Origin: JBJHDF01 sp050486405 | GTDB taxonomy: Bacteria; Pseudomonadota; Gammaproteobacteria; Pseudomonadales; Cellvibrionaceae | DNA length: 50,574 bases | Direction: 5' to 3' | Assembly (NCBI GenBank): GCA_050486405.1 | Contig: JBJHDF010000027.1 | Location: forward strand, 1-50,574 | Notes under the pieces: generated by a model | What the model was told of the DNA's origin: nothing | What the model saw: only the letters and a program-made list of their open reading frames with translations | Databases searched by the model: none | Position numbers and translations under genes: made by a program | Part shown: piece by piece, positions 18,121 through 25,379 of the stretch | Position numbering within the stretch: position 1 is the first letter of the stretch | Layout of the letters: every line of letters starts with the position of its first letter

Positions 18121-18178
18121 GGAACGAAAACAGCAGTAGGCTGTAAAAATGACACTCATCGTTCCATTTTTGGAGCGA
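18121..18178. promoter_or_regulatory. Candidate LysR-type operator between pirin and its regulator
   Basis: TCGTTCC-N6-GGAGCGA at 18159-18178 is a near-perfect inverted repeat (one mismatch) of the T-N-A type bound by LysR proteins. A third copy, GGAACGA, lies at 18121-18127, 32 bp away on the same face range. Both sit in the 130-bp divergent region, as expected for a LysR activator with recognition and activation sites. Confidence 0.5.
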
Positions 18179-18203
18179 AAGGCCCGCTCACAGGGGAGGC
18201 CTC

Positions 18204-19109
18204 ATGCAGGATCTGAACGACCTCTACTACTTCGCCCAGGTGGTGGAACACGGCGGCTTCGCCCCTGCGGGCCGCGCCCTGGGCATACCCAAGTCCAAGC
18301 TGAGCCGGCGGGTCGCCCAGCTGGAGACCCAGCTCGAGGTCACCCTGATCTACCGCTCCACCCGCAACTTCACGGTCACCGATGTGGGCCGGCGCTATTA
18401 CGACCACTGCAAAGCCATGCTTGTGGAAGCCCAGGCGGCCCAGGAGGTGATCGACAGCGTCCATGGCGCACCCCAGGGAAAGGTGCGCATGACCTGCCCC
18501 GTGGGGCTGCTGAATTTTCACGTCGGAGAGATGCTGGCCCGGTTTATGGCTCAGTGCCCCAGCGTCTCGGTGCATCTGGAAGCCACCAACCGCCAGGTGG
18601 ATGTGCTGGCGGAAGGCATTGATCTGGCCATGCGGGTGCGCCCTCTGCCCCTGGAAGACAGCAATCTGGTACTCAAAACCCTGTCCGACCGGGGCCAGTG
18701 TCTGGTGGCCAGCCCGGAACTTATGGCCCGTTGCGGCACGCCGGATTCACCCCAGGCGCTGGCGGACTGGCCCACGCTTTACCGGGGCACACCCGAGGAG
18801 CCGGCGCACTGGACTCTGGAAAACGACGCGGGCGAACGGGTACAGGTGCGGCATCAGCCCCGCTACCTGACCACCGATATGCTGGCCCTGAAGTCCGCCG
18901 CCCTGGCGGGTGTGGGTATCGTCCAGTTGCCGGTGTTGATGCTCACCGATGAATTGGCCCGGGGCCAATTGGTACCGGTGCTGCCCGGCTGGCGCCCACC
19001 CCGGGAAGTGATCCACATCGTGTTCCCCTCCCGCCGGGGCATGTTGCCGGCGGTGCGGGCGCTGATTGATTTTATGGCGGATGAGTACGCGCGGATTGAA
19101 GAGGATTGA
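18204..19109 (+). CDS. LysR-family transcriptional regulator
   Basis: 301 residues. The N-terminal winged helix-turn-helix spans about residues 1-60 (DLNDLYYFAQVVEHGGFAPAG... then PKSKLSRRVAQLE), followed by a linker helix and a periplasmic-binding-like effector domain (about 90-295). The start is set by CAGGGGAGG 5 nt upstream. It belongs to the large group of AaeR/DsdC-like LysR proteins that typically control a divergently transcribed gene, here the pirin gene. The effector cannot be read from the sequence. Repeats of the TCGTTCC type upstream are its likely binding sites and imply autoregulation. Confidence 0.93.
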   Translation: MQDLNDLYYFAQVVEHGGFAPAGRALGIPKSKLSRRVAQLETQLEVTLIYRSTRNFTVTDVGRRYYDHCKAMLVEAQAAQEVIDSVHGAPQGKVRMTCPVGLLNFHVGEMLARFMAQCPSVSVHLEATNRQVDVLAEGIDLAMRVRPLPLEDSNLVLKTLSDRGQCLVASPELMARCGTPDSPQALADWPTLYRGTPEEPAHWTLENDAGERVQVRHQPRYLTTDMLALKSAALAGVGIVQLPVLMLTDELARGQLVPVLPGWRPPREVIHIVFPSRRGMLPAVRALIDFMADEYARIEED

Positions 19110-19218
19110 GGGTCGGTAGCAGCGCCAGGAATCCCCAGGGTGCCATGGGCGTTGCCACCGTAATACGGTAGTCTTGGTGCAATAACCCGCTCAATACAGA
19201 GAATCGCTAAGGAGCCCC

Positions 19219-19587
19219 ATGAAACACTTCCTCATCCTCGGCGCCCTTGCCATGGCCCTGGCCGTCATGCTGGGCGCCTTTGGGGCCCATGGCCTCAAGG
19301 CCCGGGTGAGCGCCGACGCCCTGAGCGCCTGGCAGACCGGCGTCCAGTACCACATGATCCACGCCCTCGCGCTGCTGATGGTGGCCCTGCTCATGGCCCA
19401 GTTCCCGGCCATGCCCGGCCTGCACTGGATCGGCGGCCTGTTCCTGGCCGGTATCCTGTTGTTCTCGGGCAGCCTCTACCTGCTGGTATTAACCGGCTGG
19501 CGCTTTCTCGGCCCCATAACCCCCATCGGCGGGGTAGCGTTTAGTTTGGGGTGGCTGGGGTTATTATGGAGCGCGTGGCGCTTATGA
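19219..19587 (+). CDS. DUF423 (YgdD-type) inner-membrane protein
   Basis: 122-residue protein with four predicted membrane helices and the DUF423 marks AVMLGAFGAHGLK near the N-terminus, WQTGVQYHMIHALALL in the middle and PITPIGGVAFSLGWLGL at the end. The function is unknown. The start has AAGGAG 5 nt upstream. Its stop overlaps the start of the next gene (ATGA), so the two are translationally coupled, which is not a usual pairing for this family. Confidence 0.9.
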   Translation: MKHFLILGALAMALAVMLGAFGAHGLKARVSADALSAWQTGVQYHMIHALALLMVALLMAQFPAMPGLHWIGGLFLAGILLFSGSLYLLVLTGWRFLGPITPIGGVAFSLGWLGLLWSAWRL

Positions 19588-20147
19588 TCCGCGTCCACAG
19601 CACGAAAAAACTGCTCGCCAAACTGCCCGTCGATGAGCATGGCCGGATTATCCAGAAGCGCCCTGGCGCGGACGCGGCCAACGACGACCAGGAGAGTCTG
19701 CTGTCCGGCTGGCACGCCAACCTGATCACCCTGCAGGGCCGTAACAGTGTGCTGTTCGCACACGACACAACCCGCTTCCCGGTGTTTATCCCCTGCCTGA
19801 AAAAACCGGATCTTGCCCACCTCAACGATCTGTTTATCGACACCTTTATGAATGCCCTGCTCAAGGCCGGCGCCACCGACAGGCAGATGCAAACCGCTCA
19901 CAACGCCCTGGCACCACTGGTCATCGACAGTCAGTGCGACCGCTCGGTGCAAGGCACCATGAACCAGATGGCGCAAGACCTGGCGCACAGCCTCTGGTAC
20001 GACAACGCCAAGGTCACCGACCTGCTGCCCTACAGCACCAGCCTGTGGCTGGCGGAGCGTCCCTGCAGAGCCAAAGGCGTAAAAGGCTGCATATGGCCGA
20101 TCGATGCCATGTTTGCCCTGCTGGACGGCGGAGTATCACCCAAGTAG
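19584..20147 (+). CDS. DUF6933-like hypothetical protein
   Basis: 187 residues from the ATG that overlaps the DUF423 stop by 4 bp. The N-terminus IRVHSTKKLLAKLP and later LLSGWHANLITLQGRNSVLFAHDTTRF resemble the DUF6933 family, small soluble proteins with no known function that are often seen near plasmid and toxin-type genes. There is no signal peptide or membrane segment. Translational coupling to the DUF423 gene is the main context. The family name is from memory of its sequence pattern; function is unassigned. Confidence 0.7.
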   Translation: MIRVHSTKKLLAKLPVDEHGRIIQKRPGADAANDDQESLLSGWHANLITLQGRNSVLFAHDTTRFPVFIPCLKKPDLAHLNDLFIDTFMNALLKAGATDRQMQTAHNALAPLVIDSQCDRSVQGTMNQMAQDLAHSLWYDNAKVTDLLPYSTSLWLAERPCRAKGVKGCIWPIDAMFALLDGGVSPK

Positions 20148-20199
20148 TCCGGACTGCTTATAAAGAAGCAGGCCTCTGCCAGAACTGAAACTGGCCCTT

Positions 20200-20226
20200 G
20201 AGCCGAATATCAGCCATATTCAGCTC
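20200..20226. promoter_or_regulatory. 27-bp imperfect palindrome upstream of the fic gene
   Basis: GAGC-C-GAATAT-CAGCC-ATATTC-A-GCTC, ten paired bases in two blocks. It lies 35 bp before the fic start, where a repressor would block a promoter. The Fic protein ends in a winged-helix region, so autoregulation is possible. A second smaller inverted repeat (GCCAG-N8-CTGGC) is at 20178-20195. Confidence 0.5.
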
Positions 20227-20260
20227 ATAAATTGATCCAAATAAGGGCGGTAATCGGCTC

Positions 20261-21388
20261 ATGCACATCTGGCAAGACCCCCATTGGCCCCACTTTTCCT
20301 GGGACGAAGCGCGCCTGCGCCCGGCCCTGGACAGGGTGCGCTTACTCCAGGGGCGGCTGTTAGGAGTCACTGAGACCGCGCCAGAACAGACGGGCCTGGA
20401 AGTGGAAATGGACGCCCTTATCCAGAATGCCATCCGTACCAGCGAAATCGAAGGCGAACACCTGAATGTCGGCTCTGTGCGCTCCTCCGTCGCCCGGCAA
20501 CTGGGCGTGGCGCGGGCGGGTAGTACCGGCAAACCAAAGCAAGAGTCGGAGGCGCTGGTAGAGCTGCTGCTGGAAGCCACTCACAAGCCCGAGCAGGCAC
20601 TCACCTTTGAGACGCTCTGCCGGTGGCAAGCGATGCTCTTTCCCCGGGGCCCCGGGCTGCTGACAAGCGCCCGGATCGGCGAGCTGCGCGGCGACGCCCC
20701 CATGCAGGTAGTATCCGGGCGGCTAGACCGACCACGGGTTCACTTCGAGGCGCCACCTCGCAACATGCTGGAACCGGAAGTGAACCGCTTTATCCAGTGG
20801 TTCAACCAGCCACCTCCCCAACTGGATGGCCTACTCCGCGCCGGCATTGCCCACCTGTGGCTCATCACCCTGCACCCGTATGACGACGGCAATGGCCGGG
20901 TGACCCGCGCAGTCACCGATCGCGCGCTGGCCCAGGCCGAGCGACAATCCGTCAGGTTCTACTCCCTGAGTGCCGCCATCATGGCCCGACGAAAGGCCTA
21001 CTACACCCACCTGGAGCAGAGCCAACGCGGCGACCTGGATATCACCCCATGGCTTGCCTGGTTTCTGGACACACTCGAAGCCTCGCTCCAGCAGGCACTG
21101 GCGCGAGTCGATCAGGTGCTGTTCAAAACCAGATTCTGGCAACGCCATGCCACAACCGTATTGAGCGAGCGTCAAATCAAGGTGTTGAATCGGCTGCTGG
21201 ATGCCGAGCAAGAGGACTTCGCCCAGGGCATCAACGCCCGTAAATACCAGTCTCTTGCCAAAGTGAGCAAGGCAACCGCTACCCGGGACCTGGCCGAGCT
21301 GGTGGATAAGGGCTGCCTGGCGAGACTACCGGGGGGCGGACGGAGTACGCGGTATGGGTTGGTGAGCCAACGGCCAAAATCCGGATAA
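20261..21388 (+). CDS. Fic family protein with N-terminal inhibitory motif
   Basis: 375 residues. The N-terminal DUF4172-type region begins MHIWQDPHWPHFSWD. The inhibitory helix motif (S/T)xxxE(G/N) is present as T60-S-E-I-E64-G65, making this a self-inhibited class II Fic enzyme. The catalytic loop HPYDDGNGR starts at His205 and is intact (Tyr in place of the usual Phe). The last 80 residues form a winged helix-turn-helix (LNRLLDAEQEDF, then KVSKATATRDLAELVDKG). Fic enzymes usually transfer AMP to protein hydroxyls; the target here is unknown. It is a single gene with its own palindromic upstream site, next to the AlbA_2 regulator, at the left edge of the accessory island. Confidence 0.93.
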   Translation: MHIWQDPHWPHFSWDEARLRPALDRVRLLQGRLLGVTETAPEQTGLEVEMDALIQNAIRTSEIEGEHLNVGSVRSSVARQLGVARAGSTGKPKQESEALVELLLEATHKPEQALTFETLCRWQAMLFPRGPGLLTSARIGELRGDAPMQVVSGRLDRPRVHFEAPPRNMLEPEVNRFIQWFNQPPPQLDGLLRAGIAHLWLITLHPYDDGNGRVTRAVTDRALAQAERQSVRFYSLSAAIMARRKAYYTHLEQSQRGDLDITPWLAWFLDTLEASLQQALARVDQVLFKTRFWQRHATTVLSERQIKVLNRLLDAEQEDFAQGINARKYQSLAKVSKATATRDLAELVDKGCLARLPGGGRSTRYGLVSQRPKSG

Positions 21389-21469
21389 CTCATGGCACCA
21401 TAACTCGGAGTTTGATAGATTCCAAAAGACTATTAACAACTTCTATCCATCACATTGGGCGCCAACGGC

Positions 21470-22846
21470 ATGACGGAATCCAATCGCATCGAATACAAGC
21501 GGGAACTCAGCGACGGCCTGGAGCGGGAGGTGGTCGCCTTCCTCAATTACCATGATGGCGGCATCATCTACATCGGTATCGACAAGCACGGCAAAACCCT
21601 TGGCGTCCGCAACGCCGACGCCCTGCAACTGACGATCAAAGATCGCATCAAGCACAACATCCAGCCCTCCGCGCTGGGGTTGTTCGATGTGATCCTGGAG
21701 CAGCGGGACGACAAACCGGTTATCAAGATCATACTGGCCAGCGGCCCGGAAAAGCCCTACTACCTGCGCAAATACGGCATGTCGGAAAGGGGCTGCTTTA
21801 TGCGCCTCGGCAGTGCCAGCGAACCCATGCCACCCGCCATGATCGAGGAGCTGTTCGCCCGGCGCACCCGCAACTCCCTGACCCGCATCCGCTCACCGCG
21901 CCAGGATCTCAGCTTTGCCCAGTTGAGAATCTACTACGAAGAAGCGGGGCTCGCCCTCAACGACAAGTTCGCGACCAATCTGGAGCTGCTGACCGACGAC
22001 GGCGACTACAACTACGCCGCCTATCTGCTCGCCGATGAAAACGGCAACTCCACCCAGGTCGCCAAGTACGCAGGCAATGACCGTATCGACCTGATTGACA
22101 GCAAGGAGTACGGCTACTGCTGTCTGGTGAAAACTTGCAAGCGGGTGTTGGAACGGCTGGAAGACGTAGAAAACCGTGTCCGCACCCAGATCACTCCAAA
22201 AGAGCGCATCGAGACTCCTTTGTGGAGCCCGGTGGCGTTGCGCGAAGCCGTTATCAACGCCATCATCCACAACAACTACAGCACCGAACTGGTGCCCAAG
22301 TTCGAGATCTTCGAGGACCGCCTGGAAATTACCTCTGCCGGCGCCATCCACCCCGGCAAGGAGCAGGAAGACTTCTTCTCCGGTTACTCCATGCCCCGCA
22401 ACAAAACCCTGATGCGGGTCTTCAAGGACCTGGGCATGGTCGAATACCTGGGTTCCGGCATGCCGCGAATCCTCAAAGCCTATCCGCGTGAGTGCTTTAC
22501 CTTTGCTTCCCAGTTTATTCGGCTTAGTATGCCCCTTGCTGAGCCTGTTCCCGGCACAGGCAGGCCAGAGTCGGGGCCAGAGTCGGGGCCAGAGTCGGGG
22601 CCAGAGTCAATTCAGGCGAGGGTGCTACAAGCGCTATCAGCTCAGCCGCTATCAAAGTCTGAGCTGGCCAAGGCCATTGGCCAGAAGAGTATTTCTGGCA
22701 AGCTGAATGCGTGGGTGCGGACCTTGCTGGAGCAAGGAGCGATCGAATATACCCTGCCCGACAAGCCTAATAGCCGTTTACAACAGTACCGGCTAACGGA
22801 AAAAGGCTGGAGATTGCTACAAAGCAATGGGGTAGAAAGCGGATGA
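21470..22846 (+). CDS. AlbA_2-domain ATP-binding protein (RecG-like regulator)
   Basis: 458 residues from the ATG at 21470; an in-frame TTG 15 bp earlier is an alternative, and neither has a strong ribosome site. The N-terminal Schlafen-type AlbA_2 domain (NRIEYKRELS, then FLNYHDGGIIYIGI) binds nucleic acid in relatives. The middle is a degenerate GHKL ATPase of the HATPase_c_4 type (LREAVINAIIHNNY, LEITSAGAIHPG, LGSGMPRILKAYP). The C-terminus (about 390-458) is a winged helix. A 12-bp tandem repeat encodes PESGPESGPESGPES in the linker. Proteins of this architecture are common in defence and accessory islands and act as putative regulators; the target is unknown. Confidence 0.85.
   Translation: MTESNRIEYKRELSDGLEREVVAFLNYHDGGIIYIGIDKHGKTLGVRNADALQLTIKDRIKHNIQPSALGLFDVILEQRDDKPVIKIILASGPEKPYYLRKYGMSERGCFMRLGSASEPMPPAMIEELFARRTRNSLTRIRSPRQDLSFAQLRIYYEEAGLALNDKFATNLELLTDDGDYNYAAYLLADENGNSTQVAKYAGNDRIDLIDSKEYGYCCLVKTCKRVLERLEDVENRVRTQITPKERIETPLWSPVALREAVINAIIHNNYSTELVPKFEIFEDRLEITSAGAIHPGKEQEDFFSGYSMPRNKTLMRVFKDLGMVEYLGSGMPRILKAYPRECFTFASQFIRLSMPLAEPVPGTGRPESGPESGPESGPESIQARVLQALSAQPLSKSELAKAIGQKSISGKLNAWVRTLLEQGAIEYTLPDKPNSRLQQYRLTEKGWRLLQSNGVESG
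22565..22608 (+). repeat. 12-bp coding tandem repeat (3.7 copies)
   Basis: The unit CCAGAGTCGGGG is repeated perfectly at 22565, 22577 and 22589, followed by eight bases of a fourth copy. The unit is four codons, so slippage would change linker length between the ATPase and the winged helix without a frameshift. Confidence 0.95.
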
Positions 22847-22921
22847 GCGAGGGGGCATGTCAGTTAAAGGGCCTCCATCAAAACTGGTAAACGTCTCAAG
22901 ACCTAGGGCGGGAGCAACATC

Positions 22922-23185
22922 ATGTTCGCAGCTCATAATCAAGTCAGCAAGTACCTTCCGGTGTTGCGCGGTGATGAAGGCCGACCGCCTCTTATTGCAG
23001 CCGCTGGTGCGGGTGTAGACTTGGAGCTCAACACCGAATTCTATCGATCCGACAGCACTGATTTCTCTTTCCCGAGCTTGGCAAACTGCTCCCTAATGTG
23101 TATGGAGGGGTGGGTAAAGTGGGATGATTTTGATGCACAAGCGTACGAAAGTAGCCATGGGTTTCAAGGGGTAAGTAATGGATAG
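22922..23185 (+). CDS. Possible small hypothetical protein
   Basis: 87 residues, ATG preceded by GGCGGGAGC, ending 8 bp inside the start of the double-GHKL gene. I recognise no family; the sequence has no membrane segment, signal peptide or zinc site. It falls in the 331-bp gap 22847-23177, which otherwise shows nothing I can name. Its overlap with the next start would fit translational coupling, but it could equally be a remnant or chance reading frame at the island junction. Confidence 0.3.
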   Translation: MFAAHNQVSKYLPVLRGDEGRPPLIAAAGAGVDLELNTEFYRSDSTDFSFPSLANCSLMCMEGWVKWDDFDAQAYESSHGFQGVSNG

Positions 23186-25379
23186 CACGAAGAGTCTGCA
23201 GGAAACAAAGAAAAACTTTCGTCCTAGAGCTCGAATTATGGAGCTTTTAGGAGAGCAGCTAATTAAAAGCCACACTCTTGCGCTGTTCGAGCTGATTAAG
23301 AATTCATATGACGCAGATGCAGGAAGAGTTTCTCTACTTCTATTGAATATAGATGGGAATGATGGCGCTATTGAAGTTCAGGATGACGGGGATGGAATGG
23401 ACTTCTCGACGGTTACCGATATCTGGATGGAGCCCGCACATGGACATAAGGGGAAAAGTAGGGAGAAGGGAATAAGAACAAACAAAGGAAGGCTCCCCGT
23501 TGGAGAAAAAGGTGTTGGACGTTTCGCCGTTCACCGCCTTGGAACAGAGATTGAGATGGTGACGAAGGCGAAAGGCTGTCCTGAAGTTTTTGTAAAAATA
23601 AACTGGCTTGATGTGGAAAAGCACGACTACCTAGACGAAGCAAAAATTGACATTAAGGAGAGAGATGCTGAAGTTTTTAAAGGTGGGGACCACGGCACAA
23701 GAATTACAATATCAGGGTTGAAACAAAAATGGAGACGTGGGGATGTCAGAAAGTTATATCGATCAGTTCTGGGAATGACCAGTGGAAAGGTTAACGCCAA
23801 TTCGAAAAATGGATTCTCTGTTGAGTTCACGATTGAACCAAAAAGTAGTTGGCTTGAGGGTTTTTTCGATCCGGAGACTGCCCGAGATCAGTCGATGTTC
23901 AGGTTTTCTTTTGAAATGACAGATGAAGGTATTTCATACAAATACGCCTTTCACCCGCTTGAAGCTATTAAGTCAGACTATCCAGGTCTCATCGAGAGTC
24001 GTGAGGTGGAGTTCAATAGACAGTATTCCGAGTTTTTCACGAAGTCCCCACCAGGAGATGAAGGTTGGAAGCGGAGAGGTAAGAGAGCTAAGAGGCCAGT
24101 CCTGGGGAAATCGCCTGATGGTGATGGCCTGGGGATTGGGCCATTAAAGGGATCGATAATCGGCTTCGACTTAGATAGGGATATAAAAGAGCGCTACTTA
24201 AAGGACGAGATGTCAGGGCTCTCTGAATTCTTGCGTGATCAGGGCGGGGTTCGAGTGTATCGAGATGGTTTAAGGGTATACAACTATGGAGAGCCTGGCG
24301 ATGATTGGTTAGGACTTGATCATCGACGTATACAGAGGCCTACGGGGACCCTTAGTAATCAGTTAATGCTAGGAGAGGTGCACCTGAACCTTGAAGAAAG
24401 TTTCAATTTAAAGGAAAAGACTAACCGAGAAGGGTTTATAGAGAATAGTGCATACTATGAGCTTCGGTATGCCATGATCTGTATGCTCACAGATTTTGAG
24501 GCTGAAAGAAACAAAGACAAAAAAATTCTCCGTTCCGTGCTTAGTCTCCCCCCCGGATCGTCAGGAGCTGAGCCAAGAAAGCGAAAAACAACTGACGAGC
24601 TTTTGGATGATCTAAAAGCAACAGTTCACAAAAAAAAGCTTGAAGATCAAATTGGAGATTTAGTAGACAAGGTTTCTAAATCGTACCGGGAAACTAAAGA
24701 TGTGCTATTGAGTTCGGCTGGCGCAGGACTTGGGTTGGTTACCGTATTTCACGAGCTAGAGAGAGGCGTTAGGAACCTGCACGCATCAATATCTGACGGG
24801 CAGGGAATTGAACAGCTTAAGGAACAATCCAAAGGTCTTGTCTCTCTTCTTCGTGGAGCCATGTATATGGTTAGCAAAGGGAAGATGGAAAAAATACTTG
24901 CATCTCGCTTGGTATCCTTTGCTTGTATTACCCAAGAGCTTCGATTCAGGCATCATAAAATTAAGTTTATTAATGGGTTTGAGAGTCTTCCCGAGAAAGA
25001 CTTCGAAGTTACTGCTGTCAGGAGAATGCTTACTGCGACACTGGTGAACCTGATCGACAACGCAATCTATTGGTCATCCCAAACGGATGGCGAGGAACCT
25101 ATTATTTGGGTGGGGCCCAGCCAGGATTTAAATGGGCCTTCGATTATAGTGGCTGACAATGGGCCGGGGTTAATTGACAGTGCGGAGGATGTTGTGCAGC
25201 CATTTTTTTCTAGGAAAATAGATGGTATGGGTATTGGTCTTTATTATAGCGACATGGTCATGAAGTCTCACGGCGGGAGACTCGCCTTTCCTGAGAGGTT
25301 TGCAGTCGATATACCGAAAGCGTGTGATGGAGCTGTTGTGGCTATGGTGTTTAAAGGAGAGGTGAATAATGCCGCATAG
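23178..25379 (+). CDS. Double-GHKL protein: MORC/Hsp90-like ATPase fused to a histidine-kinase-like core
   Basis: 733 residues, start set by AAGGGG 7 nt upstream. The N-terminal GHKL module has all Bergerat motifs: E38-LIKN42-SYDAD, D69-DGDG73 and GEKGVG at 109-114. It resembles MutL/MORC-type ATPases, including a following S5-like stretch. The C-terminal 230 residues look like a sensor kinase core: an H-box-like helix FHELERGVRNLH with candidate phospho-acceptor H525, N-box N628 (LIDNAIYW), G1 box D660 (ADNGPG) and GMGIGLYYS near 683-690. There are no membrane helices, so it is a soluble sensor. It overlaps the receiver-domain gene by 11 bp. MORC-like GHKL proteins are known in restriction contexts. 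A tandem GHKL with a kinase core is unusual, and phosphotransfer is inferred only from motifs. The gene is AT-richer than its flanks. Confidence 0.8.
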   Translation: MDSTKSLQETKKNFRPRARIMELLGEQLIKSHTLALFELIKNSYDADAGRVSLLLLNIDGNDGAIEVQDDGDGMDFSTVTDIWMEPAHGHKGKSREKGIRTNKGRLPVGEKGVGRFAVHRLGTEIEMVTKAKGCPEVFVKINWLDVEKHDYLDEAKIDIKERDAEVFKGGDHGTRITISGLKQKWRRGDVRKLYRSVLGMTSGKVNANSKNGFSVEFTIEPKSSWLEGFFDPETARDQSMFRFSFEMTDEGISYKYAFHPLEAIKSDYPGLIESREVEFNRQYSEFFTKSPPGDEGWKRRGKRAKRPVLGKSPDGDGLGIGPLKGSIIGFDLDRDIKERYLKDEMSGLSEFLRDQGGVRVYRDGLRVYNYGEPGDDWLGLDHRRIQRPTGTLSNQLMLGEVHLNLEESFNLKEKTNREGFIENSAYYELRYAMICMLTDFEAERNKDKKILRSVLSLPPGSSGAEPRKRKTTDELLDDLKATVHKKKLEDQIGDLVDKVSKSYRETKDVLLSSAGAGLGLVTVFHELERGVRNLHASISDGQGIEQLKEQSKGLVSLLRGAMYMVSKGKMEKILASRLVSFACITQELRFRHHKIKFINGFESLPEKDFEVTAVRRMLTATLVNLIDNAIYWSSQTDGEEPIIWVGPSQDLNGPSIIVADNGPGLIDSAEDVVQPFFSRKIDGMGIGLYYSDMVMKSHGGRLAFPERFAVDIPKACDGAVVAMVFKGEVNNAA

